Part shown: in pieces, positions 16,896 to 25,624 of the stretch
Position numbering within the stretch: the first letter of the stretch is position 1
How the letters are laid out: every line of letters begins with the position of its first letter
Source: UBA1309 sp047605645
Lineage (GTDB): Bacteria > Bacteroidota > Bacteroidia > Bacteroidales > Dysgonomonadaceae
DNA: 64,000 nt
Reading direction: 5' to 3'
Assembly (NCBI GenBank): GCA_047605645.1
Contig: JASGFJ010000025.1
Span: 1-64,000, forward strand
Position numbers and translations under genes: made by a program
Notes under the pieces: model-generated
The model's database searches: none
Seen by the model: only the letters and a program-made list of their open reading frames with translations
What the model was told of the DNA's origin: nothing

Positions 16896-17753
16896 CTATA
16901 TCGTATCCATAAATGTTTTTTCCACCCGGTTGAACACCACAGTTCCGATGATAAAAATCACCAGAATAGAGAGTACCGAATAAAGAATCATTCCGGGTGT
17001 AAATTCACCCGAACCAAGATATGCATATTTGAAAGCTTCAAAAAGTCCTGTTAACGGATTTGCCATAATAAAGATACGGTATTTTTCCGGAAGAGTGGAT
17101 ACCGGATAAATGACCGGAGTAGCATACATAAGCAATTGTACTCCAAACGTAAGTAGTTGAACCATATCCCGATATTTCACAGTCATACTGGAGAAAATCA
17201 TCCCCAGACCAAGTGAAAAAGCCGCCATTAAGACAATCAATAGAGGAGAGGTGAGTATCCATATATTCGGATGGACAGAACCTTTCAGCGTATAGAATAT
17301 CACTACGGCCAAAAATAAAGCAAATTGCACACCGAATTGCATTAATTTTGAGACGACAATAGAAAGTGGCATAATTAATCGGGGGAAATACACTTTCCCC
17401 AACATGCTTGCATTCTTATTAAAGACTGTTGCCGTTTCGTTGAGACAAGATGAAAAATAGTTCCACAACGTAATTCCGCAAAGATAAAAAGCAACCTGAG
17501 GAACTCCATCAGTAGAGATATTAGCTATATTTCCAAAGACAATGACATAGATAATGGTCGTGAAGATCGGACTGACAAAAAACCAGACAGGTCCAAGTAC
17601 CGTTTGTTTGAAATAGGTAACAAAGTCTCGCCGCACCAACATGGTGAGCAAATCGCGATAACGCCATACTTCCTGCAGGTCTAACTTGAAAAGCGAAGAG
17701 CGTGGCTCTATCACTTCTGTCCATTCTTCCTTTGTCTGTGTCTGATTTTGCAT
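16896..17753 (-). CDS. wzm: Polysaccharide ABC exporter, permease subunit (Wzm-like)
   Basis: This 285-residue ABC-2 type permease has about six membrane segments. Its N terminus is cytoplasmic, with LDLQEVWRYRDLLTMLVRRDFVTYFKQTVLGPVWFF, the amphipathic gate helix and first transmembrane helix of the Wzm/TagG family. MTVKYRDM near residue 195 (the intracellular loop that meets the ATPase) and YATPVIYP near residue 215 are also diagnostic. Together with the adjacent ATPase it forms the exporter for the locus glycan. The upstream spacer of 338 bases is full of short-word repeats. Confidence 0.93.
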   Translation of the reverse strand: MQNQTQTKEEWTEVIEPRSSLFKLDLQEVWRYRDLLTMLVRRDFVTYFKQTVLGPVWFFVSPIFTTIIYVIVFGNIANISTDGVPQVAFYLCGITLWNYFSSCLNETATVFNKNASMLGKVYFPRLIMPLSIVVSKLMQFGVQFALFLAVVIFYTLKGSVHPNIWILTSPLLIVLMAAFSLGLGMIFSSMTVKYRDMVQLLTFGVQLLMYATPVIYPVSTLPEKYRIFIMANPLTGLFEAFKYAYLGSGEFTPGMILYSVLSILVIFIIGTVVFNRVEKTFMDTI

Positions 17754-17759
17754 ATTTAT

Positions 17760-18090
17760 TTTTAAGTTGTTTAATTGGGTAATTGAGTAATCGTTTACTC
17801 GTTTAATCCCGCTTTCACGGATTCACAGTTAGACAATTCCTCCGTTAAACGGTTTAACATTACGACAGTTCTGATGAGTATCCAATCGGGTAATTATTTA
17901 CAAGCCTACCTGCCTGTTCTTGGATTTCACGATTAGATAATTCTATAGTTAAACGTTTTTACAATTACGGAAGCTCTCCTGAATATCTGATTGGTTAATC
18001 ATCTATACATTTATCCGTTTGTTTAACTGTTCAACAATTCCATAGTTAAACAGTTTAACGCTTAAACAGTTTAACGATTCATCGACAAAT
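17760..18090. repeat. Degenerate ttaRac-word repeat upstream of the ABC permease
   Basis: This 330-base spacer between the epimerase and permease genes is made of reiterated words in both orientations: cagttagacaatt, cgttaaacggtttaac, gattagataatt, agttaaacgttt, tgtttaactgttcaac, agttaaacagtttaac and ttaaacagtttaac. The words are densest at 18020-18085, where adjacent inverted copies could pair. No reading frame or promoter consensus was found. The same vocabulary appears at 1-60 and 24885-25070. Confidence 0.65.
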
Positions 18091-18091
18091 A

Positions 18092-19048
18092 TTATTCAAA
18101 CTCACTTTTGAGTGTTCTCCTCAACCCCTCTTCGATGGGATAAGGAGGCACGAAGCCGGAGTTCATGGCCTTTGAAGAATCAAATTGAGTGACTGCGCAG
18201 AATTTCTTCACGCGCACGGAGCTAATGGTCAATTTTTTCCCGGTGATTTTAGCCAGTAAATCAAACCCATATCCTCCGAGCATTCCCAGCCAATAAGGGA
18301 TATGTGTAGTCGGTATATGTTTTCCCAACACCTCTCCGGTGTGGTATACCAAATCGTTGGTGGTAAAATCAGGCTTATCGACATAATTAAAGACATGATA
18401 GCCTTCTTTTTTATTTTCGATAAGAAAGTTGATAAAAGCAACAATATTGCCCACGTATGACATGGATTTTTTATTATTCCCTTTTCCAACCATCATAAAT
18501 TTGCCGGAGGCAATCTGCCGTAGCAGATTATAAACATTTCCCCGGTTCTTTTCGCCGAAGATAACTGTCGGGCGGATAATGTTTATATTCCAATCCGGAT
18601 GGTCTTTGTACCATTCCTGCAAAACCAACTCAGCCTGCCATTTGCTTTTACCGTAATGATTGAACGGGTCTGCCGGTGTATTTTCATTCGGATTGTCTTT
18701 ATCCAGTCCATAGATAGCTACAGAGCTTGTAAAGATAATACGTTTTACACCATTAGCCTCCATTGCATGCAGCGTATTACGCATTCCCTGAACATTCACA
18801 TCGTAATAGAGAGAAACAGGACTAACATCATCCCTGTGCTCAGCTGCGAGCAAGACAACAGTGTCTGTTTCCTTTAATAGTTTTTGAAGAGCTGTTTGCT
18901 CCAATACATTCGCAATCTGCGTCACAGAGGGCCATATCGAACTAGGCTGCTTATCTATATTTTGCAAATCATATTGATTATTCTTTGCCAAAATATTCAG
19001 CAGATTCGTTCCGACAAACCCCGATCCTCCAATCAGAGAAATTTTCAT
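18092..19048 (-). CDS. NAD-dependent epimerase/dehydratase (extended SDR)
   Basis: This 318-residue extended SDR has the nucleotide-binding GGSGFVGTN (residues 8-16), AAEHRDD near residue 69, FTSSVAIYG near residue 107 and the catalytic Y-x3-K in HYGKSKWQAE (about residues 131-140). The IRPTVIFGEKNRGNVY block is typical of 4-epimerases and 4-reductases acting on NDP-sugars. It lies 19 bases downstream of a WecA-like transferase. In Bacteroidota and Pseudomonas loci this pairing (WbpV/WbpL-like) supplies and then attaches the first sugar phosphate, for example QuiNAc or FucNAc; that assignment is inference. Confidence 0.85.
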   Translation of the reverse strand: MKISLIGGSGFVGTNLLNILAKNNQYDLQNIDKQPSSIWPSVTQIANVLEQTALQKLLKETDTVVLLAAEHRDDVSPVSLYYDVNVQGMRNTLHAMEANGVKRIIFTSSVAIYGLDKDNPNENTPADPFNHYGKSKWQAELVLQEWYKDHPDWNINIIRPTVIFGEKNRGNVYNLLRQIASGKFMMVGKGNNKKSMSYVGNIVAFINFLIENKKEGYHVFNYVDKPDFTTNDLVYHTGEVLGKHIPTTHIPYWLGMLGGYGFDLLAKITGKKLTISSVRVKKFCAVTQFDSSKAMNSGFVPPYPIEEGLRRTLKSEFE

Positions 19049-19067
19049 ACGGAATTGTTATTAAAAG

Positions 19068-20258
19068 TCATTCAACAAGAATAGAACTTGTAGCATTGCT
19101 ACCAGAAAACTTACCCTTCGCTTCTTTTAACAGTTGCTTTTCTTTGGCTTGAGTTTTTTTTTCAACACTCCTTTTCTGATTCAGGTATCCGATGACTACA
19201 TTCATCCAAACCCACAATAAGATGTCAATAGCCAAAACCAGGTTATTACTGATATAATTCACGAGTATAACATTCATTCCACCAAAGAAAAAAGCAATCA
19301 GTAGAATGGAAATCATCGCCTGATGATTATTCATTCCCAAACGCAGCATTTTGTGGTGAATATGATTTCTGTCGGGATGAAACAGAGGTCTCCTATTTCG
19401 AAGACGCCACCACATTACCGTAGCAACATCCATCACAGGTATAAATATAGTAGAATATGCTACCACTACCGCCCCTTCGGAAAAAGGTTTGATAGTCGGG
19501 TTGAGCATGGTATAACTGATGCTCAGAAAAGCCAGGGAGTACCCCAGAGTTAAACTGCCTGTATCTCCCATAAAGATACGATGACGACGACGGTTTGTTC
19601 CGAAAACATTGTAATAAAAGAACGGGAACAATACGCCGGCTGTTATTAAGGCAAACAGGGCAAACAGGTAGGCTTCGTGATAAAGAAACAACAATCCCAT
19701 CGTAATGCAGCCTGTTGCCACTAAACCGGAGCATAATCCGTCGAGTCCGTCAATCAAATTGACAGCATTCACAATCAGCAATATGCCGAATATAGTCAGC
19801 GGAATTCCAACCAGAGGAGACACTTCCACAATCTTAGCAATGCCGTATAAATTATTTATCCAGATTCCTCCTAAAGGCATTAGACAAGCAGCAATAAGCT
19901 GAGCCAGGAATTTACGTTTATAACTCATTCCAATCAAATCATCAACTACTCCGACCATGAACAGGATAACAAGGGCACAAAACAACAGAAGAAAAGATCT
20001 GTGGTGTACTCCTAAAAGCGGATGAATCTTATCAGGAACAAAATATTCCAGAAGAACGATAAAAAAGGTAAATAGACAGAGCTGCACAGGGAGAAATGCG
20101 AACCCACCTAAACGAGGAATAATGCCTATGTGTTTTTTTCTTGAGTCGGGTATATCAAACAGTCTCTTTCTGAAACTGACTAAAATGATACCCGGAATAA
20201 TCAACCTGCCCAAAAAAATAGCTAAAAAAAAGGACAGGAGAATAACTAATTCAATCAT
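19068..20258 (-). CDS. Polyprenyl-phosphate sugar-1-phosphate transferase (WecA/WbpL/MraY family)
   Basis: This 396-residue integral membrane enzyme has about ten or eleven hydrophobic segments. Family motifs are VGVVDDLIGMSYKRKFLAQL near residue 98, NLIDGLDGLCSG at about residue 165-176 and the MGDTGSLTLGYSLAF block near residue 228, whose Asp residues bind magnesium and the nucleotide. A cytoplasmic PDRNHIHHKMLRLG loop near residue 295 matches the HIHH motif of WecA-like enzymes. It should transfer a HexNAc-1-phosphate from UDP-sugar to undecaprenyl phosphate and so prime the glycan. It is the first gene of the operon as read here, 1 kb from the next upstream gene. Confidence 0.92.
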   Translation of the reverse strand: MIELVILLSFFLAIFLGRLIIPGIILVSFRKRLFDIPDSRKKHIGIIPRLGGFAFLPVQLCLFTFFIVLLEYFVPDKIHPLLGVHHRSFLLLFCALVILFMVGVVDDLIGMSYKRKFLAQLIAACLMPLGGIWINNLYGIAKIVEVSPLVGIPLTIFGILLIVNAVNLIDGLDGLCSGLVATGCITMGLLFLYHEAYLFALFALITAGVLFPFFYYNVFGTNRRRHRIFMGDTGSLTLGYSLAFLSISYTMLNPTIKPFSEGAVVVAYSTIFIPVMDVATVMWWRLRNRRPLFHPDRNHIHHKMLRLGMNNHQAMISILLIAFFFGGMNVILVNYISNNLVLAIDILLWVWMNVVIGYLNQKRSVEKKTQAKEKQLLKEAKGKFSGSNATSSILVE

Positions 20259-21288
20259 AAAGTATTGTCGTTTGCGTTATCTGACTTAAAGAGCCTAAAT
20301 ATTTTCTAAAATAACCATTCTCTACATAAAATAATAATTGCATATCTAATTTCTTAAGTTCAAAAATGGATATACATTATCACAGAAGAAATAGTTCTGA
20401 ATTATTGTTCATCATGTCAAATACATTACGTTTGATGTTCCTTTATGAATTATAATAACATAATTCTTCTTACAAAGAAAGATTCTTTTTTTCATACTAA
20501 CAAGGCAAATTTCATTTTATTAATATAAAAAAAGGCAAATATTGAATATTTGGACGTTTTTTATCGACCTGCTTAAACAACTATTCACGTCTAAAATACA
20601 ATAAGATTTCGTATCAAAACAAAGAACTTCGGTTCATTAACGACATGTTTTTTCAAGAAGAATTGTCCTCTATCAGAGACAAAGTACAAACCATATACAT
20701 ACTGATATTAAATAACTTGCCCTCACCATTCACCTAATCCAATTCAATTATTTTTTTTCTGGCGTGTAAATTTGTCCGGTTCTGTCTGGATTTATCCCAT
20801 AAAAGGACACGAATAGTTCTGTTTGATAAATTACAGAATATAGCAATCTCCTGTTCTTAAATTTGTTTTTAATTATAGATATTATCAGTTGACGATATAT
20901 AAAAATCTATATCAATCAACACTTTTTTTATTTTTCACCGCGAAAACATTGCATTGGGAGCGTAATAAGAAGGTAAGCTTTCAATCTAAAAAAATCAATA
21001 TCACATCGAATGAAAATCCGTTATTATCCGCTATTTTTCTTTTTTTAGTCGCTTTTCTGAACAAACAATTCTTGATTTTGTGTTTCGAATAAGCAAGGCT
21101 GATTTTCCTATTTTGGTTGTATGAAAGTAAGAAATTTACCGATCATCAACGGCAAACAAAGAAGAGAATAAAGTGATTGCTTTCCATTCAGCTTTCGGGC
21201 AAACATGGCGAGAAAAAGACGGTAAAAGAATCTGACGAGCTAAAACAGCCGGGCTATCGGCAAAGACACTGAAAGTTCAGAGTTCAGC
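20259..21288. other. AT-rich 1-kb spacer at the head of the polysaccharide operon
   Basis: No convincing gene lies here. The 67-codon plus-strand reading at 20889-21092 is low-complexity and has no recognisable motif. The stretch must contain the operon promoter, yet I find no exact TAnnTTTG on the minus strand between 20259 and 20750. A 17-base odd palindrome (caaatatt-g-aatatttg, 20536-20552) could be an operator. I see no invertible promoter repeats of the type used by Bacteroides capsule loci and no UpxY/UpxZ-like genes. Confidence 0.6.
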
Positions 21289-22749
21289 TTATGACAAGCG
21301 CGAACGTGACGGAAATTTTGAAAGGACAAAGCGCATCGACTCCTTGAAAACAACAGCATTTGTCATTTTCATAATCAATAAGTAAATGAAAGCGGTAATC
21401 AGAATCTTTCCGACCAAACGGACATAGATATTATCCAGCATAAGACTTCCGAAATATCCACCTGCAACAGCAATACAAGCTATCAGAATAAACGGACAGA
21501 TATCCGCCAAAAGCTCTGTCCATTTCAAGCCAATCTCTCTATTTACGAAGTATTGCCAGGAAGCAAGCCAACAGATATTGATAGCCACATAAATAGTAAT
21601 CATGGTCATAATACCGTAAGGATAAGACACAATCATCGTTACAATCTGTATCGCTCCCAACAGAATGTTGTTCCACATTTGGACATTAGACTTCCCTTTA
21701 CTGATTATTAAATTGGAGAAAAGCGTGGAAACAGGAAAGAAAGCACCCCAGAGACAGAGCAACTGCATAATGACCACACTATTGAGCCATTTATCGGTAA
21801 TAGTCATTACAATCAAATCTTTTGCTATCAGTGCCAAGCCCAACATGCAAGGGAAAGAGACAAAAGCCGTAAAACGAAGCATCTTCCTGAAAATCCGCAA
21901 CTGCCTCGTTTTTTCGTCCTCTACCTTCGAGAACACGGGCTGCGAAATGCCGTTGATGGTATTATTAATCATGGAAATTCCCATGGAATTCCATTTATTA
22001 GCCTGAGTGAAATAGCCTACGTCAGCAGACGAATAGAATTTCCCGAGAAGAATGGAAAATATATTTCCATTCAATACATTGAAAAGTCCCGTCAGTAATA
22101 TTTTACTACTGAATCCGAGCATCTCTTTCAACGGAGAAAAACTAAATTCGAACGAAGGACACCATTTGGAAAAATACCAATACAACCCGTTGGTTATGGC
22201 GACATAAAGAATATTTTGAATAGCAATTCCCCAATAAGCCATTCCGCTGTAGGCTAGTGCAACCCCTATAATCCCCGACACAAAGAGTGCAATTATCTGA
22301 GAAATGGATCTTTCCCGAATCTTCAAACTAGTGTATATCACCGCATGGTGGGCAATGCCCGTGGCTGAAATAAAAATAGCCAGAAAGAAAAAGCGGGCCA
22401 GCGGAATAAGCTTGGGCTGATGATAGAAATTAGCAATGAGCGGCGCTGAAAAAAACAAAATCCAGTAAAGACAAAAACCGACCAGGGTATTAAACCAGAA
22501 AACGGAGTTGAAATCTTCGTGAGACACGTTCTTTTTATTGACCAGTGCAGAGGTAAATCCGCTTTCTTGAAAAGTAGCAGCAATAGCACTGAAAACAGTC
22601 AACATCCCCACCATCCCATAATCAGAAGGTGAAAGCAGGCGTGCCAGAAAAATGCCAAAAAGAAGGTTCATCAACAACATGATGGCGTTATTGATACTTC
22701 CCCACATCAAGCCGTTGACAGTCTTCTCCTTTAATGTTTTTTGCGACAT
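21289..22749 (-). CDS. Polysaccharide flippase (Wzx/lipopolysaccharide biosynthesis family)
   Basis: This 486-residue protein has twelve to fourteen hydrophobic segments and the N-terminal VNGLMWGSINNAIMLLMNLLFG, followed by LSPSDYGMVGMLTVF, which is characteristic of the MOP/Wzx-like oligosaccharide flippases. GYFTQANKWNSMGI near residue 245 is the conserved middle element of the group that includes WzxC/TuaB. It would move a lipid-linked oligosaccharide across the inner membrane. It starts 2 bases after metG, so it is probably co-transcribed with it rather than with the glycan operon 1 kb away. Confidence 0.87.
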   Translation of the reverse strand: MSQKTLKEKTVNGLMWGSINNAIMLLMNLLFGIFLARLLSPSDYGMVGMLTVFSAIAATFQESGFTSALVNKKNVSHEDFNSVFWFNTLVGFCLYWILFFSAPLIANFYHQPKLIPLARFFFLAIFISATGIAHHAVIYTSLKIRERSISQIIALFVSGIIGVALAYSGMAYWGIAIQNILYVAITNGLYWYFSKWCPSFEFSFSPLKEMLGFSSKILLTGLFNVLNGNIFSILLGKFYSSADVGYFTQANKWNSMGISMINNTINGISQPVFSKVEDEKTRQLRIFRKMLRFTAFVSFPCMLGLALIAKDLIVMTITDKWLNSVVIMQLLCLWGAFFPVSTLFSNLIISKGKSNVQMWNNILLGAIQIVTMIVSYPYGIMTMITIYVAINICWLASWQYFVNREIGLKWTELLADICPFILIACIAVAGGYFGSLMLDNIYVRLVGKILITAFIYLLIMKMTNAVVFKESMRFVLSKFPSRSRLS

Positions 22750-22751
22750 TC

Positions 22752-24791
22752 TTATTTCACTTCGCTTCCGGGTTTTACCTCTTTTGACGTTGTAATAACC
22801 GAGAGGCTACCATCAAAATTTTCGGCAGAAAGAATCATCCCCTGCGATTCTATACCGCGCAGTTTACGGGGTGCCAGATTGGCTACAAAGCAAACCTGTT
22901 TGCCCACTAATTCTTCGGGAGCATAATGCTGCGCAATACCGGAAACAATGGTGCGGTTTTCGAGTCCGTCAGCAATGGTAAACTTCAAAAGCTTATCGGC
23001 TTTCGGAACTTTCACACATTCCAATACGGTTCCCACACGAATATCCAGTTTTTCAAAATCGGAAAATTCAATATTCGGAAGGATAGGTTTGGCTTTATAT
23101 TCTGTGCTTTCATTTGCCTTTTTCGTATCCAGTAGTCTCTGAACCTGTGCTTCAATGACCTCGTCTTCTATTTTTTCGAACAAGAGCTCCGACTGGTTCA
23201 GCGAATGCCCCACAGCAAGCAATTCCATATTGCCTAAAAGATCCCATTCGAATTTCTCAGTATTGATAAACTGAAGAATCTTTGCCGAGCTGTTCGGCAG
23301 GAAAGGTTCGAAAGCAATAGTCAGATTCGCCGTAATCTGCAAAGCGATGTTCAGAATCGTATGCGTACGGGCCATATCCGTCTTCGCTGTTTTCCAGGGC
23401 TCTGTATCGGCCAGATACTTATTCCCTACTCGCGCCAGATTCATTGCTTCACGCAATGCATCACGGAAACGGTAATTTTCAAGCAGATGCTCAATTTGTT
23501 GTTTTGATCCGGCTATTTCTCTTATGGTTTCTTGGTCGAAATCGGTCAATTCACCACGAACAGGAACTTTGTTATCTGCATATTTCTGTGTCAACACCAA
23601 AGCGCGGTTCACAAAATTACCGAAAATAGCTACCAACTCGTTGTTATTGCGGGCCTGAAAATCTTTCCAAGTAAAATCATTGTCTTTTGTCTCCGGTGCG
23701 TTGGCTGTCAATACATAACGAAGCACATCTTGCTTGCCCGGAAAATCTTCCAGATACTCGTGCAACCAAACAGCCCAATTGCGTGATGTGGAGATTTTAT
23801 CCCCTTCCAGATTCAGAAATTCATTCGCAGGAACATTCTCCGGAAGGATGTATGAACCATCTGCTTTCAGCATCGCCGGAAACACGATGCAATGAAACAC
23901 AATATTGTCTTTTCCAATAAAATGCACCAATTTCGTTTCCTTATCTTTCCACCACAATTCCCAGTCGTTGGGACGAATTTCAATCGTATTGGAAATATAC
24001 CCGATAGGAGCATCGAACCACACATAAAGCACTTTTCCATCTGCTCCTTCTACCGGTACGGGAACTCCCCAGTCCAAATCACGACTGACAGCTCGCGGCT
24101 GCAAGCCCATGTCAAGCCATGATTTACATTGTCCATACACATTCGATTTCCATTCTTTGTGATCTTCGAGAATCCATTGACGAAGCCATCCCTCGTGCTT
24201 ATCAAGCGGAAGATACCAGTGTGTAGTCTCTTTCATCACCGGCTTGGATCCGGAAATAGTGGAATGCGGATTGATCAGCTCCGTGGGGCTCAACGAGGTA
24301 CCGCACACTTCGCATTGGTCACCGTATGCATTCGGGTTGCTACAATGCGGGCATTCTCCCATAATGTAGCGGTCGGCCAGAAACATTTTGGCCTCTTCGT
24401 CGTAATATTGTTCGCTCGTTTTTTCTTCAAACTCTCCTTTATCGTAGAGTTTACGAAAAAAGCCGGAAGCTGTTTTTTTATGAATATCTGAACTTGTTCG
24501 TGAATAAACATCGAACGAAATGCCGAAATCTTCGAACGATTTTTTGATAATATAGTGAAACTTATCTACCACATCCTGAGGCGTCACACCTTCTTTGCGG
24601 GCACGGATAGTAATAGGCACACCGTGCTCGTCAGAACCACCTATAAACAACACGTCTTTTCCTCTTAGACGCAGATATCTCACATAAATATCCGCCGGAA
24701 TATATACACCGGCCATGTGTCCGATATGCACCGGTCCGTTTGCATACGGCAAAGCGGAAGTCACTAACACACGTTTATAATTATCGCTCAT
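22752..24791 (-). CDS. metG: Methionine--tRNA ligase
   Basis: This 679-residue enzyme charges tRNA-Met. It shows the HIGH motif in PVHIGHM near residue 21, a zinc knuckle CPHCSNPNAYGDQCEVCG near residue 144-161, the KMSKS equivalent DKISTSR near residue 330, and the anticodon-binding domain in the middle. Residues 575-679 form the OB-fold tRNA-binding domain (FEKLDIRVGTVLECVKVPKADKLL) that dimerises in bacterial MetG. I set the start at the ATG at 24791; a TTG codon directly before it is in frame. A well-formed promoter lies at 24819-24849. The flippase gene follows after 2 bases. Confidence 0.98.
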   Translation of the reverse strand: MSDNYKRVLVTSALPYANGPVHIGHMAGVYIPADIYVRYLRLRGKDVLFIGGSDEHGVPITIRARKEGVTPQDVVDKFHYIIKKSFEDFGISFDVYSRTSSDIHKKTASGFFRKLYDKGEFEEKTSEQYYDEEAKMFLADRYIMGECPHCSNPNAYGDQCEVCGTSLSPTELINPHSTISGSKPVMKETTHWYLPLDKHEGWLRQWILEDHKEWKSNVYGQCKSWLDMGLQPRAVSRDLDWGVPVPVEGADGKVLYVWFDAPIGYISNTIEIRPNDWELWWKDKETKLVHFIGKDNIVFHCIVFPAMLKADGSYILPENVPANEFLNLEGDKISTSRNWAVWLHEYLEDFPGKQDVLRYVLTANAPETKDNDFTWKDFQARNNNELVAIFGNFVNRALVLTQKYADNKVPVRGELTDFDQETIREIAGSKQQIEHLLENYRFRDALREAMNLARVGNKYLADTEPWKTAKTDMARTHTILNIALQITANLTIAFEPFLPNSSAKILQFINTEKFEWDLLGNMELLAVGHSLNQSELLFEKIEDEVIEAQVQRLLDTKKANESTEYKAKPILPNIEFSDFEKLDIRVGTVLECVKVPKADKLLKFTIADGLENRTIVSGIAQHYAPEELVGKQVCFVANLAPRKLRGIESQGMILSAENFDGSLSVITTSKEVKPGSEVK

Positions 24792-24818
24792 CAAGTTGTG
24801 ATTTATTTTTTAGTGGCA

Positions 24819-24849
24819 CAAAGATAGGAAGTAATCGTGAGGAAGCAAA
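24819..24849 (-). promoter_or_regulatory. Promoter of metG
   Basis: On the minus strand there is a -33 TTTG (24846-24849), a spacer of exactly 19 bases and a -7 TATCTTTG (24819-24826). This is a full match to the Bacteroides primary sigma-factor consensus. Transcription should start close to position 24812, giving a leader of about 20 bases. Confidence 0.85.
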
Positions 24850-24884
24850 ACGGAAATGATTTGAATAGTCGGAGGAAGCAACGA

Positions 24885-25070
24885 ATCGACTAATCGTGGA
24901 AGCATTTAAGCACCTACCGTGGAATCGGAATTAGACAAATAAACAGTTAGACAAACAGCTACACAGCACACAACAATTACAAATCCTTCGATTGCACAAT
25001 CACACAGTTACACGATTACACAGCTTGATAACGAGTAAACAAGTAGACAATTAGGCGATTAAACAATAAA
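24885..25070. repeat. Degenerate ttaRac-word repeat upstream of the PhnA-like gene
   Basis: The spacer between the divergent metG and PhnA-like genes is filled with words such as aattagacaaataaac, agttagacaaacagctacac, cacagttacacgattacac, gagtaaacaagtagacaatt and aggcgattaaacaat. All are variants of gttaRac with a period near 9-10. The string stops just before the -7 box at 25075. No reading frame was recognised. Confidence 0.65.
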
Positions 25071-25074
25071 ATAT

Positions 25075-25082
25075 TATCTTTG
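25075..25082 (+). promoter_or_regulatory. Probable -7 box of the PhnA-like gene
   Basis: TATCTTTG is an exact -7 match and lies about 95 bases before the start codon. No good -33 TTTG is present 19-21 bases upstream, where the short-word repeat ends. Moderate support only. Confidence 0.5.
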
Positions 25083-25176
25083 CCTATCAATTATCTGAAG
25101 TTTGGACTATTCTGGCTATCAAATCAGAAAAAAATCCCCAATCTTTTTTATTTTCTAAAACAATAAAACAAATTAA

Positions 25177-25515
25177 ATGACAGACTTTCCCGTTTGCCCT
25201 GAATGTTCCGGCGAAAACACGTACTTCGACGGAACAACCTATGTTTGCCCCGACTGTTCGCACGAGTTCAATCCTTCTGAAACAGCAGTAGAACCGGAAA
25301 CGGACTCCACTCCCAAAGACTGCAACGGCACTCCGCTGGCCGACGGCGACTCCGTTACCGTTATTAAAGATTTGAAAGTAAGAGGCTCTTCGATGGTCAT
25401 CAAACAAGGCACGAGAGTAAAAAGCATCCGTCTGACAGAAAATCCCGAAGAGGTAGATTGTAAAATTGAAGGTTCAGGAATTGTATTGAAAACCTGCTTT
25501 CTGAAAAAAGGGTAA
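25177..25515 (+). CDS. PhnA/YjdM-like zinc-ribbon protein
   Basis: This 112-residue protein matches the PhnA family (YjdM). It has an N-terminal zinc ribbon with CPECSGENTYFDG and VCPDCSHEFNP (two C-x2-C pairs in residues 6-27). The C-terminal SH3-like domain has DGDSVTVIKDLKVRGSSMVIKQGT and ends in GIVLKTCFLKK. The family was named after the phosphonate cluster but its members do not have an established phosphonate function. It stands alone, divergent from metG and convergent with the GH39-like gene. Confidence 0.92.
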   Translation: MTDFPVCPECSGENTYFDGTTYVCPDCSHEFNPSETAVEPETDSTPKDCNGTPLADGDSVTVIKDLKVRGSSMVIKQGTRVKSIRLTENPEEVDCKIEGSGIVLKTCFLKKG

Positions 25516-25539
25516 AACAAACCTGCGACATATTTACAA

Positions 25540-25572
25540 AAAAGGCTGCACATTGCGTACAGCCTTTTCGTA
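25540..25572. terminator. Terminator between the PhnA-like and GH39-like genes
   Basis: The inverted repeat aaaaggctg / cagcctttt (25540-25548 and 25560-25568) has an 11-base loop and a T-rich end on both strands. It lies between two convergent genes and may serve both. Confidence 0.75.
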
Positions 25573-25624
25573 TATTTTACAACGATGTTTTTCTAAAGCA
25601 ACAAAACCGAGGTATATTTTCCGT

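Noticed and set aside
20889..21092. 67-codon plus-strand reading in the 1-kb spacer
   Set aside because: Low-complexity Phe/Lys/Leu composition typical of AT-rich noncoding DNA, no motif and no promoter with both boxes.
21108..21206. Minus-strand 32-residue frame starting MFARKLNGKQ, which resembles the MFARKFN end of the GT14 gene at 5618
   Set aside because: Only seven residues match, the sequence before it has stops and no GT14 block, so it is most likely chance.
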